Source: an uncultured Oxalobacteraceae bacterium (GTDB taxonomy: Bacteria > Pseudomonadota > Gammaproteobacteria > Burkholderiales > Burkholderiaceae). From it: 10,479 nucleotides of DNA. Below are positions 1 to 8,321 of this stretch, in pieces. Within the stretch, counting starts at the first letter, position 1. Every line of letters starts with the position of its first letter. The stretch spans positions 1 through 10,479 of the forward strand of contig CAMLFK010000175.1 of NCBI GenBank assembly GCA_946479255.1. The letters are read 5' to 3'. The translations under genes and the position numbers were made by a program. The notes below the pieces were generated by a model. The model did no database searches. It had not been told where the DNA came from and worked only from the letters and a program-made list of their open reading frames with translations.

Positions 1-1534
1 CCTGGATCCAGAAGTCGGCGAAGGTCACATAACGGTCGAAGATGTTCTGGCCATATTCGGAATAGCTTTCCAGGTAGGCGGTCTGGATCTCCTTGCCGAT
101 GAAGTCGACATAGCGCTGCGCCAGGTGCTCCTTAATATAGGAGAAGTAGCGCTGCTCCTGCTCGGGGGCGAACTGCTCGCGCTCGATCTGCTGCTCCAGC
201 ACATATAAGAGGTGCACCGGATTGGCCGCCACTTCGGTGTTATCGAAGTTGAAGACCTTGGACAGGATCTTGAAGGCGAAGCGGGTCGACAGGCCGTTCA
301 TGCCCTCGTCCACGCCGGCGTAGTCGACATACTCGTGCATCGACTTGGCCTTGGGATCGGTGTCCTTGAGGTTTTCGCCATCGTAGACCAGCATTTTGGA
401 GAAGATGCTGGAGTTTTCCGGATCCTTCAGGCGCGACAGGATCGCGAACTGCGCCATCATCTTCATGGTGCCGGGCGCGCACGGGGCTTTCTCCAGCGAT
501 GAATTGCGGATCAGCTTTTCGTAAATCTTGATTTCGTCCGACACGCGCAGGCAGTAAGGCACTTTGACTATATAGATACGGTCAAGGAAGGCCTCGTTGT
601 TGCGGTTGTTGCGGAAGGTCTTCCATTCCGACTCGTTCGAGTGGGCCAGCACGATGCCGTCGAAGGGAATCGCGCCGAAGCCTTCGGTGCCCTTGTAGTT
701 GCCTTCCTGGGTGGCGGTCAGCAGCGGGTGCAGCACCTTGATGGGCGCCTTGAACATCTCGACGAATTCCATCAGGCCCTGGTTGCCGAGGCACAGGCCG
801 CCCGAGTAGCTGTAGGCGTCCGGATCGTCCTGGGCGTAGTCTTCGAGCTTGCGGATGTCGACCTTGCCGACCAGGGAAGAGATATCCTGGTTGTTTTCGT
901 CGCCCGGCTCGGTCTTGGAAATGGCGATCTGCTTGAGCACCGAGGGGTAGCGCTTGACCACGCGGAACTTATTGATGTCGCCATTGAACTCGTGCAGGCG
1001 CTTGACGGCCCACGGACTCGGGATGGTGCGCAGGTAGCGGCGCGGGATGCCGTAGTCTTCTTCGAGGATGGTGCCGTCTTCTTCCTCGTTAAAGAGGCCG
1101 AGCGGCGATTCATTGACGGGCGAGCCCTTCAGGCAATAGAAGGGGACTTGCTCCATCAGGGATTTGAGTTTTTCGGCGATCGACGATTTGCCGCCGCCAA
1201 CCGGGCCGAGCAGATACAGGATCTGCTTGCGCTCTTCGAGTCCTTGCGCCGCGTGGCGGAAGTAAGAAACCACCTGCTCGATGACTTCCTCGGTGCCGTA
1301 GAAGTCCTTGAAGGCAGGGTAAATCTTAATGACCTTGTTGGCGAAGATGCGCGATAGCCGCGTGTCGTTACGCGTATCGACCAGCGTGGGCTCGCCGATT
1401 GCCGCCAGCATGCGTTCCGGGGCACTGGCATAGGTAAGCTTGTCCTTCTTGCACAGTGCCAGATATTCAGAGAGGGAGTATTCCTCTTCGCGGGTACGCT
1501 CGTAACGGGCTGCGTAGTTGTCAAAAATGGTCAT
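1..1534 (-). CDS. prkA: PrkA/YeaG-family serine protein kinase, 3' end beyond the window
   Basis: This is the amino-terminal 511 residues of a PrkA (YeaG) protein kinase, a cytoplasmic AAA+-like ATPase joined to a C-terminal kinase-like region and linked in other bacteria to stress and nutrient responses. The start MTIFDNYAARYERTREEEYS closely resembles E. coli YeaG (MNIFDHY...). A Walker A loop, GPVGGGKS, lies at residues 110-117. A Walker B-like stretch (GLMEFVEMF) is at about 253-261, and the conserved GMNGLSTRF at 411-419. E. coli YeaG is about 640 residues, so roughly 130 are missing past the left edge. An in-frame ATG at 1538-1540 is also possible, but AAAGGAC at 1541-1547 abuts it and sits six bases before the ATG at 1532-1534, so the latter is chosen. 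In many proteobacteria yeaH and spoVR/ycgB homologues follow; they would lie outside this window. Family assignment is firm; the cellular substrate is unknown here. Confidence 0.96.
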   Translation of the reverse strand, partial: MTIFDNYAARYERTREEEYSLSEYLALCKKDKLTYASAPERMLAAIGEPTLVDTRNDTRLSRIFANKVIKIYPAFKDFYGTEEVIEQVVSYFRHAAQGLEERKQILYLLGPVGGGKSSIAEKLKSLMEQVPFYCLKGSPVNESPLGLFNEEEDGTILEEDYGIPRRYLRTIPSPWAVKRLHEFNGDINKFRVVKRYPSVLKQIAISKTEPGDENNQDISSLVGKVDIRKLEDYAQDDPDAYSYSGGLCLGNQGLMEFVEMFKAPIKVLHPLLTATQEGNYKGTEGFGAIPFDGIVLAHSNESEWKTFRNNRNNEAFLDRIYIVKVPYCLRVSDEIKIYEKLIRNSSLEKAPCAPGTMKMMAQFAILSRLKDPENSSIFSKMLVYDGENLKDTDPKAKSMHEYVDYAGVDEGMNGLSTRFAFKILSKVFNFDNTEVAANPVHLLYVLEQQIEREQFAPEQEQRYFSYIKEHLAQRYVDFIGKEIQTAYLESYSEYGQNIFDRYVTFADFWIQ

Positions 1535-1540
1535 ATACAT

Positions 1541-1547
1541 GTCCTTT
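1541..1547 (-). promoter_or_regulatory. Ribosome binding site of prkA, decides the start
   Basis: AAAGGAC on the minus strand lies six bases upstream of the ATG at 1532-1534 and directly abuts the alternative in-frame ATG at 1538-1540. The spacing therefore favours the internal ATG, which also matches the YeaG amino terminus. Confidence 0.7.
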
Positions 1548-1621
1548 AATGTGCTGTCACTACATCACTATCACTGGCAGTCGAAGCATTGGCGTTCCAG
1601 CCAGGCCTTTGTCTATGCGTA

Positions 1622-1643
1622 CTCCGTTTTTATCATTACGGAG
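1622..1643. repeat. Inverted repeat in the prkA leader (CTCCGT / ACGGAG)
   Basis: CTCCGT at 1622-1627 and ACGGAG at 1638-1643 are exact reverse complements around a ten-base loop. If the promoter at 1760-1788 is right, the repeat is transcribed in the prkA leader about 90 bases before the start codon. There is no following T-run on either strand, so it does not look like an intrinsic terminator. It could be an RNA hairpin or a protein site. Confidence 0.35.
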
Positions 1644-1759
1644 GTTGTTTGTTCCAGGCTTTTCTGAAACAAAAAACACGTATCGATGTATATTTTTCTT
1701 ACCGGTGCAAACCGGGGATTTGCGCGTGGGGACAACGTCTTCTTACGCCTATGAAATTT

Positions 1760-1788
1760 ATTATGTGCCTAATAGTTCCGGAAGTCAA
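1760..1788 (-). promoter_or_regulatory. Putative sigma-70 promoter of prkA
   Basis: On the minus strand TTGACT (1783-1788, 5 of 6 to the -35 consensus) is followed after exactly 17 bases by CATAAT (1760-1765, 5 of 6 to the -10). Transcription would start near 1753, giving a leader of about 220 bases before prkA. E. coli yeaGH is known to be under RpoS and nitrogen-related sigma-54 control. No sigma-54 element with the GG-N10-GC spacing was found here on the prkA strand. Confidence 0.5.
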
Positions 1789-1862
1789 AGTAATGTAGTG
1801 TGAGCGAGTGTAACGGATTCAAGTCATTGATTTCAAAGAAAAAACTGTCCTAAAGCAGGGGT

Positions 1863-1891
1863 TTGAAGTGTCGCTTTTTTAGCTTTTTAAT
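1863..1891 (+). promoter_or_regulatory. Possible promoter toward the deaminase gene
   Basis: TTGAAG (1863-1868, 4 of 6) and TTTAAT (1886-1891, 5 of 6) are spaced by 17 bases on the plus strand. A start near 1898 would leave a leader of about 258 bases before the ATG at 2156. In AT-rich sequence such matches arise by chance, so this is only a candidate; a promoter nearer the gene, in the more GC-rich 2000-2140 stretch, was not recognisable. Confidence 0.3.
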
Positions 1892-1900
1892 GACGCTTTT
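1873..1900. repeat. Cluster of three GC-plus-T-tract repeats
   Basis: Three copies of a GCTTTT-type motif start at about 1873, 1882 and 1895, spaced roughly one helical turn apart. Phased T-tracts of this kind can bend DNA. They overlap the spacer and -10 of the candidate rightward promoter and lie upstream of both divergent genes. Confidence 0.35.
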
Positions 1901-2041
1901 GCATGGTTGCAGCACAGCGCATTCTTAAGCAGTCGAAAGAAATGCGCCGTGTCACCAGAAGGCCCTTCGATAGTGCACGAACTCTGCGCCCGATGTCGCA
2001 CGCAAATCGCTCCGTGTCACACAAAATCCAGGGTGAAGTAA

Positions 2042-3169
<1,128 letters not shown>

Positions 3170-3189
3170 AAGAGAGTACTAAACCAGCC

Positions 3190-5721
3190 ATGCTGATCCA
3201 ATCCCTGCGCATGAGCGCGCGCGACTGGCGCGCCGGCGAGTTGCGCTTCCTGCTGCTGGCCCTGGTGGTGGCGGTCGCCGCGCTGACTTCGGTCGGTTTC
3301 TTCATCGACCGCATGCGCAGCGCCCTCGAGCGCGACGCCCACCAGCTGCTGGGTGCCGACTTGCTGGTGGGCGCCGACCAGCCGATCGACCCGGCCTGGC
3401 GCACCGAAGCCCAGCGGCGCGGCTTGGTGCTGGCCGACACCGTCACCTTCCAGAGCATGGCGCAAGCGGGGGAGGGCGACGCCTCGCTGGCCCAGCTCGC
3501 CTCGGCCAAGGCCGTCTCGCCCACCTATCCGCTGCGCGGCCAGCTGAAAATCACCACCAGCGTGGATGACGCCGCCGCAGCGATCGGCAGCAAGACCGAC
3601 GCCACACCCGCGCCGGGCACGGTGTGGGTCGATGCGAATATCCTCACCGCACTCAAAACCACGGTGGGCGGCACCATCCGCATGGGCGACCGGCAATTCC
3701 GCGTGGCCCAGCTGATTGCCTCCGAGCCAGACCGCGGCGCCTCCTTCGCCAACTTCGCCCCGCGCGTGATGCTGCCGCTGGCCGACCTGGAATCGACCGG
3801 GCTGACCGGCTTCGGCGCGCGTGTCACCTACCGCCTGCAGGTAGCCGCGCCGGGCAACAATCCCGGCGCCGAAGTGGCCGCCTACCGGGAATGGCTGCTC
3901 GGCCAGATCAAGGCGGCCAATACCAAGGGCGTGCGCATCGAGACCCTGGAAAATGGCCGCCCTGAGATGCGCTCGACCATCGACCGCGCCGACCGTTTCC
4001 TCTCTCTGGTGGGCTTGCTGTCCGCCATGCTCGCCGCGGTCGCGGTCGCCATGGCCGCGCGCCGCTTCATGCTGCGCCATCTGGACGCCTGCGCCATGCT
4101 GCGCTGCCTGGGATTGACTCAAAACCAGGTGACCGCGCTGTACCTGATCGAATTCCTGCTGGCCGGCCTGGCCGGCAGCGCCATCGGTGTGCTGGCCGGT
4201 TTCGGCGCCCATTATGTGCTGCTGGAACTCATCGGCAGCCTGATCACGACCGATTTGCCGCCCGTATCCTTCCTGCCGGCCGCCCAGGGATTGGCCACCG
4301 GCATGCTGTTACTGCTGGGCTTTGCCTTGCCGCCGGTGCTGCAGCTGCGCAATGTTCCGCACAACCGCGTGATCCGCCGCGAGCAAGCCGCGCCCCAGCC
4401 GATGGCGCTGGCTACGTACGGGCTCGGCATTGCCGCCTTCGCCGCCTTGTTGCTGTGGCAAGCCGGCGACGCCAAGCTGGCCGGCATGACCGGCGGCGGC
4501 TTTCTCGGCGCCTTCGTGCTGTTCGGCCTGGTCGCCTGGCTGGGCTTGCGCGTGCTGAAAAGCCTGCGTCCGGCCGTTTCCAACCAGGCCTGGCGTTTCG
4601 CCGTCACTTCGCTTCAGCGCCGTCCCGCTGCCACGGTGGTGCAGGTGGTCGCCCTGTCGCTTGGCCTGATGGCGCTGCTGCTCCTGACCGTGGTGCGCAG
4701 CGACCTCATGGCGGCATGGCGCACCGCCACGCCGCCGGACGCGCCCAACCGCTTCGTGATCAACATCCAGGCGGAACAAAAGGACTTGGTGGAACAGCGC
4801 ATCCGCGCCGCCCAGGTGCCGGAACTCAATCTGTTCCCGATGATCCGCGGCCGGCTGATCGCTATCAACGGCAAGATCGTCACCCGCGACACCTATGCCA
4901 CCGACGATGCAAGGCGCCTGTCGGAACGCGAGTTCAACCTGTCCACCACCAAGGACTTGCCGGCATCGAACGAGATCGTGGCGGGCCGCTGGTATGTCGA
5001 CGCGCCCGGCGTGGCCGAAGCCTCGGTCGAGCAGGGCCTGGCCAAGACCCTGGGGCTGAAGCTGGGCGACAGCATGCGTTTCGATATGGGCGGCATTCCG
5101 GTCGAAGCGAAAATTACCAGCCTGCGCAAGCTGGAGTGGGGCTCGATGCGCGCCAACTTCTTCGTGATCATCAACCCGGCCGCGATGGCGTCCGCACCGC
5201 AGACCTTCATGACGGCCTTCCACCTGCCGCCCAAGGCCAGTACCCTGGCCAATTCGCTGGTGCGCGAGTTTCCCAACCTGTCGGTGTTCGACGTCAGCGG
5301 CATCATTCGCCAGGTGCAGGATGTGCTCGACCAGGTCGTGACGGCGGTGGAATTCCTGTTCGTGTTCACCCTGGCGTCGGGCGTGCTGGTGCTGTACGCA
5401 GCATTGATGGGCTCGCAAGATGAGCGCACCCGGGAAGGCGGCCTGCTGCGCGCGCTCGGCGCGACCCGCAAGCAACTGTCGCAGGCGCAATGGATCGAGT
5501 TCTTGCTGGTAGGGGGCTTGTCGGGATTGCTGGCGGCCACCGGCGCGGCAGCGCTCGGCTGGGCGCTGGCCACTTACCAGTTCAAGTTCGCCTGGAGCTT
5601 CAGCCCGATGGTGTGGCTCGCGGGCATTGGGGTCGGTGCGCTGTGCGCGATTGCCGGCGGGGCTTGGGGGCTGCGCAATGTATTGCGGCAGCCGCCGCTG
5701 CAGACTTTGCGGGAGGCTTGA
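3190..5721 (+). CDS. YbbP-type ABC transporter permease (FtsX/MacB family)
   Basis: An 843-residue inner-membrane permease of the COG3127 (YbbP) type, which in E. coli works with the ATPase YbbA in a complex of poorly defined substrate. Hydrophobic segments lie at about residues 20-39, 270-290, 318-345, 362-382, 408-425, 434-455, 480-501, 718-740, 768-792 and 804-826. Two FtsX-like blocks (about 270-395 and 720-838) bracket the second large periplasmic region (about 510-715); the first large region is about 45-265. The repeat block has the family look, for example ERTREGGLLRALGATRKQL at 745-763. Only a weak AGAGAG (3171-3176) lies 13 bases before the ATG; an in-frame ATG at residue 8 is an alternative. 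No ATPase gene adjoins it: the neighbours are a deaminase upstream and a convergent esterase 30 bases downstream. No terminator hairpin is evident in that 30-base gap. Confidence 0.93.
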   Translation: MLIQSLRMSARDWRAGELRFLLLALVVAVAALTSVGFFIDRMRSALERDAHQLLGADLLVGADQPIDPAWRTEAQRRGLVLADTVTFQSMAQAGEGDASLAQLASAKAVSPTYPLRGQLKITTSVDDAAAAIGSKTDATPAPGTVWVDANILTALKTTVGGTIRMGDRQFRVAQLIASEPDRGASFANFAPRVMLPLADLESTGLTGFGARVTYRLQVAAPGNNPGAEVAAYREWLLGQIKAANTKGVRIETLENGRPEMRSTIDRADRFLSLVGLLSAMLAAVAVAMAARRFMLRHLDACAMLRCLGLTQNQVTALYLIEFLLAGLAGSAIGVLAGFGAHYVLLELIGSLITTDLPPVSFLPAAQGLATGMLLLLGFALPPVLQLRNVPHNRVIRREQAAPQPMALATYGLGIAAFAALLLWQAGDAKLAGMTGGGFLGAFVLFGLVAWLGLRVLKSLRPAVSNQAWRFAVTSLQRRPAATVVQVVALSLGLMALLLLTVVRSDLMAAWRTATPPDAPNRFVINIQAEQKDLVEQRIRAAQVPELNLFPMIRGRLIAINGKIVTRDTYATDDARRLSEREFNLSTTKDLPASNEIVAGRWYVDAPGVAEASVEQGLAKTLGLKLGDSMRFDMGGIPVEAKITSLRKLEWGSMRANFFVIINPAAMASAPQTFMTAFHLPPKASTLANSLVREFPNLSVFDVSGIIRQVQDVLDQVVTAVEFLFVFTLASGVLVLYAALMGSQDERTREGGLLRALGATRKQLSQAQWIEFLLVGGLSGLLAATGAAALGWALATYQFKFAWSFSPMVWLAGIGVGALCAIAGGAWGLRNVLRQPPLQTLREA

Positions 5722-5751
5722 GCGTCTGCAGTCTCGGCCCAGGCGTTTTCG

Positions 5752-6786
5752 TCAGAACTTCAAGTTCCTGGAAAAATAGGGCAGTACTTTTTGCTCGAAG
5801 CGGGAACTCACGCCGCTGCCATGGTCGCCTTCGTATACCTCGAACACATGAGGGATCGCGAAACGATTCAGCACATCATGCAAAGCCGTATTCTCCGCCA
5901 GCAGGCCGTCCAGATTGCCCACATCGAATGCCAGGGCCTGGTAGCGGCGAAGGTGGTAAACATACTGGGGAACCATGGCCAGAGGCGCATTGGCAGCCCA
6001 CTCGGCGAGTACACGCTGCTCAATTGCCCCATTTTCAAACGGAACGTCGACAAAGAACGGCGGCTTATTCGGATTGGGCGACCATGCCGAGGCAGCTGCC
6101 AAGGTCGTGCGGACCAGGTACTGAGCCTGCACCTGTGCCTTCGTTTTTACCGCTGCTACTTCCTTGGCAAGCTGGGTGCTGATTTCTCGTGCTGCAAGGC
6201 AGCAGGCACTCATCGCATACACGCTTGAAAAAACCTCGGGATACTTCATGCCTAAGCGAATGGCGCCATAGCCCCCCAAGGAATGGCCCATCAGCCCCCG
6301 GCTGTCGCGGTGGGGAATCGTGCGATAGTGGCGGTCGATATGGCTTACCAGGTCACGGGTGACAAAGCTTTCCCAATCTCCCGTCGTTACCGAAGTGGAG
6401 TACATGCTGCCGCCGTGCTCGGTAAGGGCATCCGGGAAGACCAGGATCATTTCGCGGGCGCCGGTGCGAAAGGCGCTTTCGATGCCCGCTTGCAGCTTGT
6501 CGAGGGCGAACCATATTTCCGGTGTCGCGTTATACCCGTGCAAGGCATACACCACTGGATAACGTCGGCCAGCTTCCTTGCCGTAACTCGGCGGCAAGAC
6601 CACCCAAACCTCACGTCTTGCGTCATTGCCCTCAAGATTGCCCTCAAGCGAGATGCCGTGAATCTTGATGCGTTCGATACTGACCGTGCGCAGCGTCTGA
6701 TCCGGCCGAGCATATGCTGTACTACAGTTCATCACCGCCGCGATGGCCAGGAATAATGTACAAACCGCCAAACGAATATCGATCAT
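5752..6786 (-). CDS. Secreted alpha/beta-hydrolase esterase (esterase D / antigen 85-like family)
   Basis: A 344-residue hydrolase of the PF00756 esterase type. Residues 1-26 look like a Sec signal peptide: hydrophobic core LAVCTLFLAIAAVM, probable cut after AYA (24-26), so the enzyme is likely periplasmic or secreted. HGYN at 83-86 fits the oxyanion region and GHSLGG at 167-172 carries the nucleophile Ser169. Asp288 or Asp293 (FDVGNLDG) could be the acid, and His322 in EGDHGSGV the catalytic histidine. The substrate cannot be read from sequence; relatives cleave feruloyl, acyl or S-formylglutathione esters. The gene starts 39 bases after the GNAT gene ends, without a terminator between, so it may be the last gene of the jqsS-jqsR transcript. 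Its composition is lower in GC than the GNAT gene (34 of 60 in 6121-6180 against 48 of 60 in 7141-7200). The Shine-Dalgarno sequence is weak. Confidence 0.88.
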   Translation of the reverse strand: MIDIRLAVCTLFLAIAAVMNCSTAYARPDQTLRTVSIERIKIHGISLEGNLEGNDARREVWVVLPPSYGKEAGRRYPVVYALHGYNATPEIWFALDKLQAGIESAFRTGAREMILVFPDALTEHGGSMYSTSVTTGDWESFVTRDLVSHIDRHYRTIPHRDSRGLMGHSLGGYGAIRLGMKYPEVFSSVYAMSACCLAAREISTQLAKEVAAVKTKAQVQAQYLVRTTLAAASAWSPNPNKPPFFVDVPFENGAIEQRVLAEWAANAPLAMVPQYVYHLRRYQALAFDVGNLDGLLAENTALHDVLNRFAIPHVFEVYEGDHGSGVSSRFEQKVLPYFSRNLKF

Positions 6787-6825
6787 TGCTCAATCCAAAG
6801 AAATTAAGTAAGCTTGCCTGCTCGG

Positions 6826-7332
6826 CTATTCGAGCGCCAGCCGCATTGCCTGTTCCATCAGCGCCGTACCCTGGCGCGGTTCGGGCGCGCCGGCATTCTC
6901 GAAGCCCTCGCGCAGATACAAGCGCGCCGCCGGCGTATCGCCGCAGGTCACACTCAGGTGAACGGCGCGCGCCTTGCGCGCGCGTGCCCAGCGCAGCGCT
7001 TCGCGCAACAGCGAGGCGGCCACGCCGCGCCCACGCGCTTCGGGCGCCACCCACACCTGGAACAGATTGACGACCGACTCATCGTCGCCATCCACCTTGG
7101 CGTACAGCAGGCCCACCGGCGCACCCGCCAGCTCGGCCACCAGCGGATGGTCGCGGCCCGACACCGCCGCCGCCGTCAGGCGCGACGCCCACACCTCCGG
7201 ATGCAAAGCCTGGGCGTCGGCCAGGGTCTGGCAAAACGCCTCGGGCGCATCCGCAAGCGAGCGCAGCCGCACGTCGCGGTAGCTGCGCCACTCGTGCGCG
7301 CCCAGCACTCTTACAGTGAGCGGTTCATCCAT
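6826..7332 (-). CDS. GNAT-family N-acetyltransferase coupled to jqsR
   Basis: A 168-residue cytoplasmic acetyl-CoA-dependent transferase of the GNAT fold. The acetyl-CoA loop is plain in VWVAPEARGRGVAASLL (93-109), with the R/Q-x-x-G-x-G/A signature at R100-G101-R102-G103-V104-A105. The carboxy-terminal motif TPAARLYLREGFENAG (133-148) is also typical. The substrate is unknown: protein lysine, amino-terminal and small-molecule acetyltransferases share these motifs. The frame is open further upstream to 7443, but that extension lies inside jqsR. The ATG at 7330-7332 overlaps the jqsR stop by one base (TGATG), a usual sign of translational coupling. MDEPLTVRVLGAHEWRSYRDV is a typical GNAT amino terminus. 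The context suggests expression together with the sensor kinase and regulator. Confidence 0.92.
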   Translation of the reverse strand: MDEPLTVRVLGAHEWRSYRDVRLRSLADAPEAFCQTLADAQALHPEVWASRLTAAAVSGRDHPLVAELAGAPVGLLYAKVDGDDESVVNLFQVWVAPEARGRGVAASLLREALRWARARKARAVHLSVTCGDTPAARLYLREGFENAGAPEPRQGTALMEQAMRLALE

Positions 7333-8321
7333 CAAGCCACCTCGCGTTCGCGCAGGAAATCGGCAAACGGATGGGTCGGCCCGCCAAGCTCGCCAGCTTC
7401 CAGCTGAAACAGCGCCCAGTAATAATTCTGCGCTCCCTTGCACAGTCGCGCCGGCTCCGTGTACTTGTGCCAGCCACGCGAGAATTCCTGCGAGTACATG
7501 CCGTCGCCTTCGCGGAAGTAGGGAATGATGCAGCGGTCGCGCAGCGCTTGCAGCAGCGAGTCGGGCGCGTCGTTGTCGCTCGCCATTTCGTAATGGGCGT
7601 TCATGCTCGCCTCGGTTTCCACCACCATCAGCTGCGCCTGGCCCTGCCTGTCGAACATCAGGATCCCGGCCGGGTTAGGGAACACATAGTGTTCGACGAT
7701 GCCCTCGCGCGCGACGATGTCCTTGACCAGGGCGCAAAAGGTCGGATCGCTGACGAAACCGTAATTGTGCAGGGCCAGCAGGTCACGCAGCGGCGCCGAG
7801 CGGGCGGCAAAGTATTCCTGTTGCAAGGCAACGATTTCACTCTCAAGCTTGTCGAGGGCGTCATCGTCGCTTTTCTTGATATAGCGGTCGATCAGGCCGC
7901 GGTTGAAGGCATTGACCGCCACCTTTTCGTCGGCCACGCCGGTGAACAGGATCTTCTTGCACGGCAAATGACGGATCGCCTCGCACAATTCCACACCATT
8001 CATTTGCGGCATCGAGTAATCCACCACCAGCACCGAGGGCGTCATGAAGCGCTGGCGCTGGAAGCTGATGCGGTGGATCTGGTCGACGTCGAAAGCCACA
8101 TTGCACTGTTCCTGCGCGGCAGGATAGGTGTCGAAGCTGGCGCACAGTCCGGCGCCGCGCGTGCCCGACTGCGCCGCCAGGAAGTCGAGCGCGCTGCGGG
8201 TGTCGTGAAAGCTCTTGCTGGCCAGCGAAGGGTCGAGCTGGAACGACAAGCTGCGCAGGAAACTGTCGCTGTCGTCGACCAGCACGGTCAGGCTGGGATG
8301 ATGGTAGATGGGTAGTTGCAT
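7332..8321 (-). CDS. jqsR: LqsR/JqsR-like response regulator of the alpha-hydroxyketone system
   Basis: A 329-residue response regulator. The acidic pair Asp16-Asp17 (LVDDSD), the phosphoacceptor Asp101 (VLVVDYSMPQMNG), Thr127 (LFTGV) and Lys149 (YIKK) define a receiver domain. Asp17 and Asp101 are about 84 residues apart instead of the usual 40-45, so the receiver holds an insertion at about 45-95. The rest, about 155-329, shows no helix-turn-helix, GGDEF, EAL or HD motif; it recalls the unusual output half of Legionella LqsR, a resemblance by context and not by alignment. The start at 8319-8321 lies inside the end of jqsS (34-base overlap), so the two are probably coupled. An upstream in-frame ATG at 8468 is rejected because it lies deep in jqsS and gives no receiver-like sequence. 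Family confident, ortholog name less so. Confidence 0.88.
   Translation of the reverse strand: MQLPIYHHPSLTVLVDDSDSFLRSLSFQLDPSLASKSFHDTRSALDFLAAQSGTRGAGLCASFDTYPAAQEQCNVAFDVDQIHRISFQRQRFMTPSVLVVDYSMPQMNGVELCEAIRHLPCKKILFTGVADEKVAVNAFNRGLIDRYIKKSDDDALDKLESEIVALQQEYFAARSAPLRDLLALHNYGFVSDPTFCALVKDIVAREGIVEHYVFPNPAGILMFDRQGQAQLMVVETEASMNAHYEMASDNDAPDSLLQALRDRCIIPYFREGDGMYSQEFSRGWHKYTEPARLCKGAQNYYWALFQLEAGELGGPTHPFADFLREREVA

Noticed and set aside
641..1357. Rightward open frame (238 codons) opposite prkA
   Set aside because: Antisense to strongly conserved PrkA sequence, no ribosome binding site and no recognisable motif.
1541..1800. Sigma-54 promoter for prkA, expected from E. coli yeaG
   Set aside because: Checking the minus strand for GG-N10-GC with TGGCAC and TTGCA surroundings gave only candidates with wrong spacing.
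1456..1803. Short rightward open frames in the prkA upstream region
   Set aside because: They overlap the prkA start or its promoter, have unusual composition and match no known protein type.
4309..5490. Long leftward open frame (393 codons) opposite the permease gene
   Set aside because: It is rich in His, Gln, Arg and Gly with no family resemblance, and is the mirror of GC-rich codon use in the permease gene, whose product is clearly recognisable. Similar frames opposite the permease at 3166-4212 and the deaminase at 2207-3145 were rejected for the same reason.
5722..5751. Bidirectional terminator between the permease and esterase genes
   Set aside because: The 30-base gap contains no convincing stem-loop or T-run on either strand.
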